64,000 bases of DNA from CAYFKJ01 sp964343605 (GTDB lineage Bacteria > Pseudomonadota > Alphaproteobacteria > UBA2966). The notes under the pieces are model-generated. The model saw nothing but the letters and a program-made list of their open reading frames with translations. It ran no database searches and was not told where the DNA came from. Shown piece by piece: positions 55,853 through 64,000 of this stretch (its first letter is position 1; every line of letters starts with the position of its first letter). The stretch is from assembly GCA_964343605.1 (NCBI GenBank), contig CAYFKJ010000005.1, positions 248,001 through 312,000 of the forward strand, given 5' to 3'. Position numbers and translations under genes: made by a program.

Positions 55853-56713
55853 ATGACGTTCCCGCACAGCCGCATGCCCCGACTGTTTACCATCCTCGCT
55901 ATTTTCTTGCTGCTCGCGGCGGTCGCGAGGGCGGAGAGCGCGGCTGCCGACATCCCGGCAGATGCGAAAATTGCGGTCAACGCGCTCGTCATGGCTATGC
56001 GCGGACACACGCCCAACCGCGCCGTTCTGCCGGCCCTGTTCGCGGAGGGCGTTCGCGAAAGCGTAAGCGATCCGCGATTTCGATATCAGGGCTTCGTTCT
56101 GATCAAGATCGGCGTCAGCGGCCTCAGCAACGTGAAAGGCGTGCCGGGCCAGCGCCGCCTCCACGGCACGCTCAGGTTCATGGATGTCGCCCAACGCCGA
56201 ATTTCGGTCGATTACCTGCTGAACTACCGGCTCCAAGGCAATGAATTGTTGATCCTGGGTGCGGCCATTAGAACCGTTTCGCCGAACCGCCCCCAGATGC
56301 GCTGGTACATGGTTCCGGAGGATGACCTGGCGATCGATCCGGCCCAGCCCAACCTTGACCATTTGCAACTGATGTCGCGGGCCATGGAAGGCGGTATCCG
56401 CAAATCCGACAATCTCAATTGGGGACGCGCGGGCGATTACTACATGATTGGTTTCGTGCTCGACCGCCTGCCGGCCGGGGCCAACGTCGAGTATGCAATG
56501 CGGCGCGGCGGCAATCCGGCCGCCAGGGGGATCACCCGCCTGAATTTCGACGGCTGGCAGGTCGGGGTTATTCGCCGCAGTTTCAAGCCGATCGATTTCG
56601 GCAAAACATTCGCACCGGTGGGGACTTTGAGCATCGTGGACCCGTCCGGGGAAGTCCGCCGCACCGTCATTTCAGAGTTGAAGAAAATTCCCTACAATCC
56701 CTATCATCGTTAG
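55853..56713 (+). CDS. Exported hypothetical protein
   Basis: 286 residues with a signal peptide (1 to about 27, ending ARAESAAA). The mature part is mixed alpha/beta, with no cysteine and no recognised motif; it includes LNYRLQGNELLILGAAIR and NLNWGRAGDYYMIGFVLDRLPAGANVEYAM. It begins four bases after the VNTR protein gene ends and shares the strand, so the two form an operon of unknown function. The longer start at 55835 overlaps the previous gene. Confidence 0.6.
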   Translation: MTFPHSRMPRLFTILAIFLLLAAVARAESAAADIPADAKIAVNALVMAMRGHTPNRAVLPALFAEGVRESVSDPRFRYQGFVLIKIGVSGLSNVKGVPGQRRLHGTLRFMDVAQRRISVDYLLNYRLQGNELLILGAAIRTVSPNRPQMRWYMVPEDDLAIDPAQPNLDHLQLMSRAMEGGIRKSDNLNWGRAGDYYMIGFVLDRLPAGANVEYAMRRGGNPAARGITRLNFDGWQVGVIRRSFKPIDFGKTFAPVGTLSIVDPSGEVRRTVISELKKIPYNPYHR

Positions 56714-56823
56714 GAATCCATAAGCCCGCTCACGGTTTTCAACCGGCTCGGGATGGTTTACAACCCTCAGCGCAGATATTGGGCTGCCGGGACGATTCGT
56801 CCGGCGGGCATGAAGTTGAGACC

Positions 56824-58116
56824 ATGGACAGTATTCGAATAACCGGCGGCACGGCGCTTTCCGGCACAATTCCTATTGGCGGCGCCAAGAACGCAGCGTT
56901 GCCCTTGATGGCGGCTTGCCTGCTGACGGGAGACACGCTCCGGCTGTCCAACCTGCCGCATCTCCTCGATATTTCGACGCTGGTTCACCTTTTGGCCCAA
57001 CTCGGCGTTCGCGTGGCGATGAACGGCGACGACAAGGACGGTGGGCACAACGGCCGCGTGATTTCGCTGAATGCCGGTGATATCTCTTCCACGACCGCCG
57101 ATTACGACCTCGTGCGCAAGATGCGGGCCTCCGTTCTGGTGCTGGGACCGCTTTTGGCCCGCATGGGTGAAGCCCGTGTGTCGTTGCCCGGCGGCTGCGC
57201 CATCGGCACCCGGCCCATCGACCTCCACCTTGATGCCCTGGCGGCGATGGGCGCCGATATTGAACTGGCGGACGGCTACGTCATCGCCCGTGCTCCCCAG
57301 GGACTGCGCGGCGGCGAAGTGCGTTTTCCCCAGGTCTCCGTTGGGGCCACCGAAAACGTCCTGATGGCCGCTTCCCTGGCGAAAGGCGAGACCGTCATCG
57401 AAAACGCCGCCCGCGAGCCCGAAATTACCGACCTGGCGCAATGCCTGACCGCCATGGGCGCGAACATCGACGGCATCGGCACGGACCGCTTGGTGGTGCA
57501 GGGGCAGGCCAGCCTGCATGGCGCGGATTACCAGGTGTTGCCGGACCGCATCGAAACCGGCACCTACATGGCGGCGGCGGCCGTGACCGGCGGCGATCTC
57601 ACGCTGGAAGGCGCCGACCTCGATACTTTGGGTGCGGTGGTTGAAGTCATGGATCGGGCCGGCGTCGAGGTCTCGGAACCTGCGCCGGGAAAAATTCGCG
57701 TTCGGCGTAACGGGTCCGGCGTGATGGCTGCGGACGTCACCACATTGCCATACCCGGCCTTCCCCACCGACATGCAGGCCCAGATCATGGCGTTGATGGC
57801 GACGGCCGAAGGCGCGTCGCTGATCACCGAAACGATCTTCGAGAACCGCTTCATGCACGTGCCGGAACTTACGCGCATGGGCGCCGACATCACGGTCAAC
57901 GGCAACGCCGCGCTGGTTCGCGGCGTCGACCGTCTCAAGGGCGCGCCGGTCATGGCGACGGACCTCCGTGCGTCCGTCAGCCTGGTGCTTGCCGGCCTGG
58001 CCGCCGAGGGTGATACCATCGTCAGCCGGGTTTACCATTTGGACCGCGGTTACGAGCGGTTGGTCGAAAAACTGGCCGCCTGCGGCGCCGAGATCGAACG
58101 TCTGAGAGAAGAATAA
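56824..58116 (+). CDS. murA: UDP-N-acetylglucosamine 1-carboxyvinyltransferase
   Basis: 430 residues, two-domain EPT fold. The active-site cysteine is C125 in SLPGGCAIGTRPIDLHL, the residue attacked by fosfomycin in sensitive species; the N-terminal K-N pair (GGAKNAALPLM) and the C-terminal TDLRASVSLVLAGLAAEG are conserved. It catalyses the first committed step of peptidoglycan synthesis from UDP-GlcNAc and PEP. First gene of the conserved run that ends at yacG. Confidence 0.97.
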   Translation: MDSIRITGGTALSGTIPIGGAKNAALPLMAACLLTGDTLRLSNLPHLLDISTLVHLLAQLGVRVAMNGDDKDGGHNGRVISLNAGDISSTTADYDLVRKMRASVLVLGPLLARMGEARVSLPGGCAIGTRPIDLHLDALAAMGADIELADGYVIARAPQGLRGGEVRFPQVSVGATENVLMAASLAKGETVIENAAREPEITDLAQCLTAMGANIDGIGTDRLVVQGQASLHGADYQVLPDRIETGTYMAAAAVTGGDLTLEGADLDTLGAVVEVMDRAGVEVSEPAPGKIRVRRNGSGVMAADVTTLPYPAFPTDMQAQIMALMATAEGASLITETIFENRFMHVPELTRMGADITVNGNAALVRGVDRLKGAPVMATDLRASVSLVLAGLAAEGDTIVSRVYHLDRGYERLVEKLAACGAEIERLREE

Positions 58117-58131
58117 GAGCGAAACAAAGCC

Positions 58132-58593
58132 ATGGCGCCCAAGCCCATCAAACTGACGGCGATGGACCGCGACGATCTCGGGGTGATTTCCGCCTGTCTG
58201 CAGGATGCATTGACGCGCACGGCCGAAATGACGTATTTGCCGCGCGAGAGGCGTTTCGTCTGCACGCTCAACCGCTTCATGTGGGAGGCTGAGGACGAAG
58301 CGCGCGTCGACGGCAAACTCCATCACCGCATCCGAAGCGGTATCCACTTCAACGGCGTTTCGGCGGCCAGGCTGAAGGATATCCGCCAGGATGCGCGCGA
58401 CGATCTCTTGGAACTGCTGGCCATCGAGTGCGAGGGTGACGGCGACGGCTCGGGCGACGTCAATATCACGCTGGTCCTGGCGGGCGGCGGCATGATCCGT
58501 CTCGAGGCCGACTGCATCGACTGCGCACTCACCGACATGGGATCGCCCTGGACCACCACCAACAGGCCCAGCCACGGGTTGGATGAAGACTAG
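58132..58593 (+). CDS. DUF2948 family protein
   Basis: 153 residues matching DUF2948 in length and content (YLPRERRFVCTLNRFMWE; GSGDVNITLVLAGGGMIRLEADCIDCALTDMG). Two cysteines in the last third (DCIDC) may bind metal. It lies between murA and hisG as in other alphaproteobacteria. Function unknown. Confidence 0.9.
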   Translation: MAPKPIKLTAMDRDDLGVISACLQDALTRTAEMTYLPRERRFVCTLNRFMWEAEDEARVDGKLHHRIRSGIHFNGVSAARLKDIRQDARDDLLELLAIECEGDGDGSGDVNITLVLAGGGMIRLEADCIDCALTDMGSPWTTTNRPSHGLDED

Positions 58594-58594
58594 T

Positions 58595-59284
58595 ATGATC
58601 GAAAGTGCAATTTCCCAGCCGCGTGCGGCAAACGACAACCTCGTCATCGCCGTGCCCAAGGGCCGCATCCTCAAGGAACTGCGCCCCTTGATGGCGCATG
58701 CCGGATTGGAGCCCGAGGCGGATTTCGACGATCCCGATTCGCGCAAGCTGCAGTTCGAGACCAATCACGCCGGCGTCTCCATCATCCGCGTGCGCAGCTT
58801 CGACGTGGCAACTTTCGTGGCCTTCGGCGCCGCGCAGATCGGTGTCGCGGGCAACGACGTCCTGATGGAATTCGACTATCCCGAACTCTATGCGCCGCTG
58901 GATCTGGGCATCGGCCCGTGCCACCTGGCGGTGGCGGAGCCTGCCGAGATGAGCGCCACCGACGATCCGTCGCGCTGGAGCCACGTGCGCGTCGCCACCA
59001 AGTATCCCAACATCACGCGCCGGCACTTTGCCTCACGCGGTGTCCAGGCCGAGTGCATCCACCTCAACGGCGCGATGGAATTGGCGCCGGGTCTTGGCCT
59101 TTGCCGGCGCATCGTCGATCTCGTGTCGACCGGTGCGACGATGAAAGCCAACGGCCTTGTCGAGGTCGAGCGCATTGCGGAAATCACATCGCGTCTGGCG
59201 GTGAATCGCGCCGCCCTGAAAACCCGGCCCGACGAAATCGGCGGCTGGATCGAACGCTTCAGGGAGGCCGTCGATGCTGCTTGA
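58595..59284 (+). CDS. hisG: ATP phosphoribosyltransferase, short form
   Basis: 229 residues. LVIAVPKGRILKELRPLM is the family start; the short form lacks the C-terminal regulatory domain of long HisG and therefore needs HisZ, which is not in the window. It makes the first histidine precursor from ATP and PRPP. ATG at 58595 lies just after the DUF2948 stop; 58583 is an alternative four codons earlier. The gene overlaps hisD by 11 bases. Confidence 0.95.
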   Translation: MIESAISQPRAANDNLVIAVPKGRILKELRPLMAHAGLEPEADFDDPDSRKLQFETNHAGVSIIRVRSFDVATFVAFGAAQIGVAGNDVLMEFDYPELYAPLDLGIGPCHLAVAEPAEMSATDDPSRWSHVRVATKYPNITRRHFASRGVQAECIHLNGAMELAPGLGLCRRIVDLVSTGATMKANGLVEVERIAEITSRLAVNRAALKTRPDEIGGWIERFREAVDAA

Positions 59285-60575
59285 GCTTTCCACGGCCGAT
59301 GCCGGGTTCGAGGCGGCATTCAGCAAGTTCCTGGGGCAAAAGCGCGAGACGGCCGTCGACGTCGACGCCACCGTGGCCGATATCATCGCCGACGTTCGTG
59401 CGCGCGGCGATCAGGCGGTTCTGGAACTGACGGAACGCTTCGACCGGCTTGCCCTGACGCCTGAAACGATGGCCATATCGGCGCGTGAAATCGACGATGC
59501 ACTGGCGGCGCTTACCCAGGGCGACCGCGGTGCGCTGGAGGCGGCGGCGGAACGGATCGAAGCCTATCACCGCCGTCAGATTCCCGCCGACCAGCGGCAC
59601 ACGGACGAAAGCGGCACCGAAACAGGCTATCGTTGGACGGCGATGTCGTCCGTCGGGCTCTATGTTCCGGGCGGCAAGGCCGCCTATCCGTCATCCGTTC
59701 TGATGAACGCTATTCCGGCCCGCGCCGCAGGCGTGGAGCGGATTGTCATGGTGGTCCCGACGCCGGAGGGCGAAATCCATCCCGCCGTGCTCGCCGCCGC
59801 GCGCATCTCAGGTATCGACGAGATCTACCGTATCGGCGGCGCCCAGGCCGTGGCGGCCCTGGCTTTTGGTACGGAGACCGTCCGCCCCGTCGACAAGATC
59901 GTCGGTCCCGGAAACGCCTACGTCGCCGCCGCCAAGCGGCGCGTGTTCGGGACCGTCGGAATCGATATGATCGCCGGTCCGTCGGAAATCCTGGTGGTCG
60001 CCGACGCCGACAACAATCCCCGCTGGATCGCCGCAGACCTCCTGTCCCAAGCCGAGCATGACGAGGATGCCCAGGCGATCCTCATTACCGACGACGAAAT
60101 CTTTGCCGGCCGCGTCAAGCAGGCGGTTGAGGACACGCTGGAGACCTTGGACCGCCGCGACATTGCGGCCGCGTCTTGGCGGGATTACGGCGCCGTCATC
60201 ACAACGCGGGATTTGGCGGAGGCGGCGGCCCTGGTCGACCGCGTCGCCCCCGAACATCTGGAGCTCGCGGTGGCGGATCCCGACGCCCTGGCGGCGGAAA
60301 TCCGGCACGCCGGCGCCATCTTCCTGGGGCGCCACACGCCGGAAGCCATCGGCGATTATGTCGCCGGTCCGAGCCACGTTCTGCCGACATCCCGCAGCGC
60401 GCGGTTCTCCTCCGGCCTTTCGGTGCTTGACTTCATGAAGCGCACCTCCCTGATCCGCTGCACCGACGCCAGTGTCCGCGAAATCGGCGCCGATGCCGTC
60501 CAATTGGCGGAAGCCGAGGGCTTCGGTGCGCATGCCTTGTCGGTGGCCGTCCGGCTCGAATCCAACAGCGATTAG
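59274..60575 (+). CDS. hisD: Histidinol dehydrogenase
   Basis: 433 residues. Motifs: GLYVPGGKAAYPSSVLMNAIPA, GPGNAYVAAAKR, AGPSEILVVAD, and HLELAVADPDALA with zinc-ligand histidines (QAEHDEDAQ; EHLEL). It oxidises histidinol to histidine with NAD in two steps. AGGGAGG six bases upstream of ATG 59274. Confidence 0.97.
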   Translation: MLLELSTADAGFEAAFSKFLGQKRETAVDVDATVADIIADVRARGDQAVLELTERFDRLALTPETMAISAREIDDALAALTQGDRGALEAAAERIEAYHRRQIPADQRHTDESGTETGYRWTAMSSVGLYVPGGKAAYPSSVLMNAIPARAAGVERIVMVVPTPEGEIHPAVLAAARISGIDEIYRIGGAQAVAALAFGTETVRPVDKIVGPGNAYVAAAKRRVFGTVGIDMIAGPSEILVVADADNNPRWIAADLLSQAEHDEDAQAILITDDEIFAGRVKQAVEDTLETLDRRDIAAASWRDYGAVITTRDLAEAAALVDRVAPEHLELAVADPDALAAEIRHAGAIFLGRHTPEAIGDYVAGPSHVLPTSRSARFSSGLSVLDFMKRTSLIRCTDASVREIGADAVQLAEAEGFGAHALSVAVRLESNSD

Positions 60576-60579
60576 GTCC

Positions 60580-61071
60580 GTGAACGCCGGCAGCGAACGC
60601 ATCGTCAACATCACGCTCGACGAGGAAACCGTCGTCCGGCGCAATGCCGACGTGGAGCATGAGCGCAAGGTCGCGATATTCGATCTTCTCGAGGAAAACT
60701 CCTTTCATCCGATCGGCGACGCCAACGGAACGGAGATGGCGGGGCCGTATTCGCTTCACCTGTCCATTGTCGAGGGACGATTGGCCTTCGATATCCGGGA
60801 TGCCGACGACGTCCCGCTGAAAACGGTGATCCTGGCGCTAAGCCCGCTGCGTCGGATCGTGACCGAGTACTTCGAGATCTGCGACAGCTACTTCAGCGCC
60901 ATCAAGACGGCCAGTCCATCGCAGATCGAAGCCATCGACATGGGCCGGCGCGGCCTCCACAACGACGGATCGGACCTCTTGTGCGAACGTCTGGCGGGCA
61001 AGATCGAACTCGATAAACCGACGGCGCGCAGGCTGTTCACGCTCATCTGCGTCCTGCACATCAAGGGCTGA
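60580..61071 (+). CDS. UPF0262 family protein
   Basis: 163 residues, the usual family length (LEENSFHPIGD; YEICDSYFSAIKTASPSQIEAIDMGRRGLHNDGSDLL). GTG at 60580 is four bases after the hisD stop. It is conserved between hisD and infA in alphaproteobacteria; function unknown. Confidence 0.9.
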   Translation: MNAGSERIVNITLDEETVVRRNADVEHERKVAIFDLLEENSFHPIGDANGTEMAGPYSLHLSIVEGRLAFDIRDADDVPLKTVILALSPLRRIVTEYFEICDSYFSAIKTASPSQIEAIDMGRRGLHNDGSDLLCERLAGKIELDKPTARRLFTLICVLHIKG

Positions 61072-61085
61072 GGCGTAGGCGCCAG

Positions 61086-61529
61086 ATGGTTGATCTCCCG
61101 GGCGCCATCTTATTTGCCTGCACCATGAACGCAGTGCGCTCACCCATGGCAGAGGGGCTGATGAAGCGCTTTTTCGCCAACGCCGTTTATGTCGATTCGG
61201 TGGGTGTTCGGGCCGGCGAACTGGACGGCTTCGCCGTCGCGGTGATGGAGGAAATCGGCATCGACATCTCCGGCCACCGGCCCAAGACCTTCGACGACCT
61301 GGAGGACAGTTCCTTCGATCTGATCGTTTCGTTGTCGCCGGAAGCACAGCATTCGGCGGTCGAAATGACCCGCACCATGGCGTGTGACGTCGAGTATTGG
61401 GCCACCTTCGACGCCACCGCCCAGCATGGCAACCGGGAGGCCGTATTGGACGCCTACCGCGGCGTCCGCGACGCGTTGGAAAAACGCATCCGGACCCAGT
61501 TCATGGAAGCGCCGATTTCGCCGATTTGA
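61086..61529 (+). CDS. Low-molecular-weight phosphatase family protein
   Basis: 147 residues. The phosphate loop is CTMNAVRS: C12 and R18, the Cx5R of LMW phosphatases/arsenate reductases, with an S following. The general acid is less clear (WATFDATAQHG instead of the usual DP), so activity may be altered. It sits between UPF0262 and infA as part of the same run. Confidence 0.85.
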   Translation: MVDLPGAILFACTMNAVRSPMAEGLMKRFFANAVYVDSVGVRAGELDGFAVAVMEEIGIDISGHRPKTFDDLEDSSFDLIVSLSPEAQHSAVEMTRTMACDVEYWATFDATAQHGNREAVLDAYRGVRDALEKRIRTQFMEAPISPI

Positions 61530-61560
61530 TGCCGATCGGCGGTTAAACCGTGGAAATCCG

Positions 61561-61588
61561 TTGATTTTTCGATCCTTTTGGCCATTAT
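61561..61588 (+). promoter_or_regulatory. Promoter upstream of infA
   Basis: TTGATT (61561-61566) and CATTAT (61583-61588) are separated by 16 bp and lie 39 bases before the infA start. They match sigma-70 boxes imperfectly. The 97-base gap before infA is one of the few breaks in this run, so a promoter is expected. Confidence 0.4.
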
Positions 61589-61626
61589 GCGGTGCGAATT
61601 GACCTGCCACACACCCAGAGGAGTCG

Positions 61627-61845
61627 ATGGCTAAGGAAGAACTGATCGAAATGCCCGGCGTCGTGACCGAGCTCTTACCCAACGCAATGTTCCGGGTAAC
61701 GCTCGAAAACGACCACGAAGTCCTCGCCCATACTGCGGGGAAGATGCGCAAGTACCGCATCCGCGTGCTCGCCGGCGACAAGGTCCTGGTCGAAATGACA
61801 CCCTACGACCTGTCGAAGGGCCGCATCACTTTCCGCTACAAGTAG
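61627..61845 (+). CDS. infA: Translation initiation factor IF-1
   Basis: 72 residues, full length (MAKEELIEMPGVV ... NDHEVLAHTAGKMRKYRIRVLAGDKVLVEMTPYDLSKGRITFRYK). It binds the 30S A site during initiation. AGAGGAG lies just upstream of the ATG. Conserved position before maf. Confidence 0.97.
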   Translation: MAKEELIEMPGVVTELLPNAMFRVTLENDHEVLAHTAGKMRKYRIRVLAGDKVLVEMTPYDLSKGRITFRYK

Positions 61846-61857
61846 GGCGATCGCGCC

Positions 61858-62457
61858 ATGAGCTCTGCACCCGCCGCGCGGTTGGTGCTTGCCTCGGGCT
61901 CTCCGCGCCGCCTCGATCTGCTCAAACAAATCGGATTGGAACCCTGGGCCGTGGAAGTGGCCGAGGTCGACGAAAGCGCGCTCCCCGGCGAGACGCCGCC
62001 GAAGCTTGCGCGCCGTCTGGCGCTGGCGAAGGCCGCCGCCGTGGCCGGGCGGCATGTCGAAAACATCGTGCTAGCCGCCGATACGGTGGTGGCTTGCGGC
62101 CGGCGGGTTCTGCCCAAGGCGGCAGATGAAACCGAGGCGCGGGGTTACCTCGGCCTGCTTTCCGGACGGCGGCACCGCGTCCATACCGGCGTCGCCATAT
62201 CGCGTGGCGATGTCGTGCAGAGCCGCGTCGTGACCAGCGCCGTCACCTTCAAGCGATTGTCCGATGCCGAAATAGACGGTTATGTTCGCAGTGGCGAATG
62301 GCGGGACAAGGCCGGCGGATACGCCATTCAGGGCAGGGCGGCGGCGTTCGTCAGGGCGATTTCGGGGTCGCATTCCGGCGTCGTCGGTTTACCCTTGTTC
62401 GAAACCGCGCAAATGCTGTCGGGCGTGGGGCTTCCCGTCGCCGAAACCTGGACATGA
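61858..62457 (+). CDS. maf: Maf-like nucleotide pyrophosphatase
   Basis: 199 residues. LVLASGSPRRLDLLKQIGLEP is the Maf signature, with KAAAVAGRHVENIVLAADTVV and a DKAGGYAIQGRAAAFVRAISGSHSGVVGLP segment holding the catalytic aspartate. Maf proteins remove the pyrophosphate from modified or excess nucleoside triphosphates (dTTP/UTP or m7GTP). Starts 13 bases after infA. Confidence 0.95.
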   Translation: MSSAPAARLVLASGSPRRLDLLKQIGLEPWAVEVAEVDESALPGETPPKLARRLALAKAAAVAGRHVENIVLAADTVVACGRRVLPKAADETEARGYLGLLSGRRHRVHTGVAISRGDVVQSRVVTSAVTFKRLSDAEIDGYVRSGEWRDKAGGYAIQGRAAAFVRAISGSHSGVVGLPLFETAQMLSGVGLPVAETWT

Positions 62458-62487
62458 AATCGCCCAAGAAGACCAAGGAAACGAAAA

Positions 62488-63945
62488 ATGACCGGAACTG
62501 AACTGCTGATCGACGTCGGGTTTCGCGAGACCCGGGTGGCCGAGGTGCGGGATGGATTGCTTGTCGATCTCAAAATAGAGCCCGCCACCCGCGCCAGCGT
62601 CGTCGGCAATATCTACCTCGGCCGCGTCGTCCGGGTCGTACCCCAGTTGCGCGCGGCGTTCGTCGATTTGGGCTTGGGCAAGGACGGCTTTTTGGCGGCC
62701 GATTCGGCCAAGCATCTGAGCGCCGACGGCGGCAGCGACGGGCGGCCGGAGATCGGCGATCTGGTTCACGAGGGCGAGGCCATTCTGGTGCAGGTTACGG
62801 CCGACGCCGTCGGCACCAAGGGGGTCAGGCTGGAGGCCGACATCTCCCTGCCCGGACGCTATGCCGTGTTCGGCCCGCGGCGCGGCGGCGTCGCGGTCTC
62901 GCGCCGGATCAACGACGAGACCGAAAGGGGCCGCCTGATCGATATCTTCAAAGGCGCGCTGGGAGACGACGGCGCCGGCGGCTTCGTCGTCCGCACGGCG
63001 GCCGAAGGCGAAGACGAGGCGGCCCTGGTCGCCGAGGCCGAGGCGCTGGCCCAACGCTGGGCGGAGATCGAGGAAAAGGCCTCCAAAGGCGAGGCGCCCG
63101 CCGAGATCGAGGCTGAACTGGACGCCGTCCTGAAGACCCTGCGCGATGCGGCGGCGGGGGAGATCGGCCGCGTCGTGGTGTCCGACCGGGCGGCGCTGGC
63201 GCGGGCCCAGTCCTACGCAACGCTCGCTTTCTCCGGCGGGGGTCCCGAAATCGCCGGCCACAAGATCGACGGCGACCTCTTTGAGGACATGGGCGTCGAG
63301 GAACAGATCGAGGAATTGCTGGAGCCGCGCGTGTCCCTGCCCGGCGGCGGCGCCATCACCATCGAGACGACCGAAGCGATGACGACCGTCGACGTCGATA
63401 CAGGCGGCGTGCGCGGCCCGGACCGCAACGCCAACGCCCTGGCGGTCAATCTGGAAGCCGCCGCCGAAGCGGCCCGGCAGGTGCGTCTCAGGGGCATTGG
63501 CGGGCTGATCGTCGTCGACTTCGTGCGGCTCGACGAATCGGGCCATCGCAAGCAGGTGATCGAGGCGCTGAAATCGGCCTTGGCGGAGGACCCGTCGCCG
63601 ACACGCATCGGCAGCATGGACGACTTCGACCTGGTCGCCTTCACCCGCAAGCGCAGCCGTCAGGGCCTGGCGGCGTCGATGTTGGAGCGTTGTGATGCCT
63701 GCCACGCCACGGGCTGGCGCCTCTCGGTCGATGCCGCGGCGGCGGAGGCCTACCGCCTGGCGGAGTTCGAGGCCCGCAGCGGCGGCTCCGGGGCGTTGAC
63801 CATAACCGTGGCGCCGGACGTCGCCGAAGCCATGAACAGCGGCGAGGCCAACGTGGCCGCGTTTGCCAACCGGGTGGGACGGGAAATCGCCGTGGCCGCG
63901 GATGCCAGGGCCGCCCGCGACGACGTGGAGGTCGTCATCGAATGA
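62488..63945 (+). CDS. rng: Ribonuclease E/G family protein
   Basis: 485 residues, the RNase G form without the long C-terminal scaffold of RNase E. An S1-like domain (NIYLGRVVRVVPQLRAAFVDLGLGKDGFL) is followed by the catalytic core with the magnesium-binding aspartates in MTTVDVDTGG and IVVDFVRL; a C-x2-C zinc-link lies in CDACHATGW. It cuts RNA 5' ends, maturing rRNA and degrading mRNA. Overlaps yacG by four bases (ATGA). Confidence 0.95.
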   Translation: MTGTELLIDVGFRETRVAEVRDGLLVDLKIEPATRASVVGNIYLGRVVRVVPQLRAAFVDLGLGKDGFLAADSAKHLSADGGSDGRPEIGDLVHEGEAILVQVTADAVGTKGVRLEADISLPGRYAVFGPRRGGVAVSRRINDETERGRLIDIFKGALGDDGAGGFVVRTAAEGEDEAALVAEAEALAQRWAEIEEKASKGEAPAEIEAELDAVLKTLRDAAAGEIGRVVVSDRAALARAQSYATLAFSGGGPEIAGHKIDGDLFEDMGVEEQIEELLEPRVSLPGGGAITIETTEAMTTVDVDTGGVRGPDRNANALAVNLEAAAEAARQVRLRGIGGLIVVDFVRLDESGHRKQVIEALKSALAEDPSPTRIGSMDDFDLVAFTRKRSRQGLAASMLERCDACHATGWRLSVDAAAAEAYRLAEFEARSGGSGALTITVAPDVAEAMNSGEANVAAFANRVGREIAVAADARAARDDVEVVIE

Positions 63946-64000
63946 CCGCATCCAGCAACGACAACCGACAGGGCGGCTGCCCGATCTGCGGCAATGCGGC
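63942..64000 (+). CDS. yacG: DNA gyrase inhibitor YacG, partial
   Basis: The first 19 codons are present, MTASSNDNRQGGCPICGNA, containing the CPICG half of YacG's four-cysteine zinc finger; the rest lies beyond the window. The ATG overlaps the rng stop (ATGA). YacG binds GyrB and lowers supercoiling activity. Identification rests on the short visible motif and the rng-yacG neighbourhood. Confidence 0.8.
   Translation, partial: MTASSNDNRQGGCPICGNA

Noticed and set aside
54346..56016. Long open frame on the minus strand opposite the VNTR gene
   Set aside because: The repeat keeps several frames open on both strands. The plus-strand gene has a signal peptide, a ribosome-binding site and a partner gene, while the antisense product is repetitive Gly/Val sequence without a domain.

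Overview
The window looks like chromosomal DNA of an alphaproteobacterium, probably Rhodospirillales-like. The evidence is high GC, dense operons, the run murA - DUF2948 - short-form hisG - hisD - UPF0262 - LMW phosphatase - infA - maf - rng - yacG at the right end, a BigR/SoxR-type ArsR regulator and MerR control of acyl-CoA catabolism. A genus cannot be read from the sequence alone.

Left end (1-12.8 kb). After the tail of a DUF255/YyaL protein and a small RHH/ParE toxin-antitoxin pair comes a sulfur/thiol-redox locus: a SoxT/YeeE-like permease, two periplasmic thioredoxins (SoxW-like and SoxS), a DsrE2 protein and a SoxR-type ArsR repressor. A TolC protein and a very short membrane-fusion adaptor sit inside this locus without any pump. 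Next is a probable type XI (Slam) secretion pair: a large exported FecR-domain protein with a TbpB-like C-terminus, and a Slam-like outer-membrane protein. The Slam gene is broken by a perfect 17-bp tandem duplication.

Centre (12.9-46.8 kb). This is a large acyl-CoA degradation island. A MerR (LiuR-type) gene opens a rightward operon: FadH, thiolase, FadN-like enzyme, FadE-type dehydrogenase, alpha-methylacyl-CoA racemase, acyl-CoA dehydrogenase, second thiolase and FadJ-like enzyme. A leftward operon has the order SDR - carboxyltransferase - acyl-CoA dehydrogenase - hydratase - biotin carboxylase - acyl-CoA dehydrogenase, the same order as atuBCDEF (acyclic terpene use). Both operons begin at a near-identical 22-bp palindrome in the same promoter geometry, so they look like one regulon. 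A TetR regulator and a ~125-bp-period tandem array lie between them. SCP2, hydratase-2 and dienoyl-CoA isomerase genes follow, giving a toolkit suited to methyl-branched or unsaturated (isoprenoid-like) acyl chains. Further right are a haloalkane dehalogenase-like enzyme, a thioesterase, a peroxiredoxin-like membrane protein, YjbQ, hemerythrin, a ketopantoate reductase-like enzyme and an AAE3-like acyl-CoA synthetase.

Right (47-64 kb). Small exported/hypothetical genes, an MscS channel and an AEC transporter lead to a 2.65-kb segment in which three direct copies of the tRNA-Thr 3' end flank two single-gene segments: a secreted caspase-like protease and a dienelactone-hydrolase-like protein lacking its nucleophile. 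The rightmost copy is the intact tRNA-Thr(GGT). Beyond it are a lipoprotein hydrolase, an exported protein with an 18-bp VNTR and its partner, and then the conserved murA-to-yacG housekeeping run.
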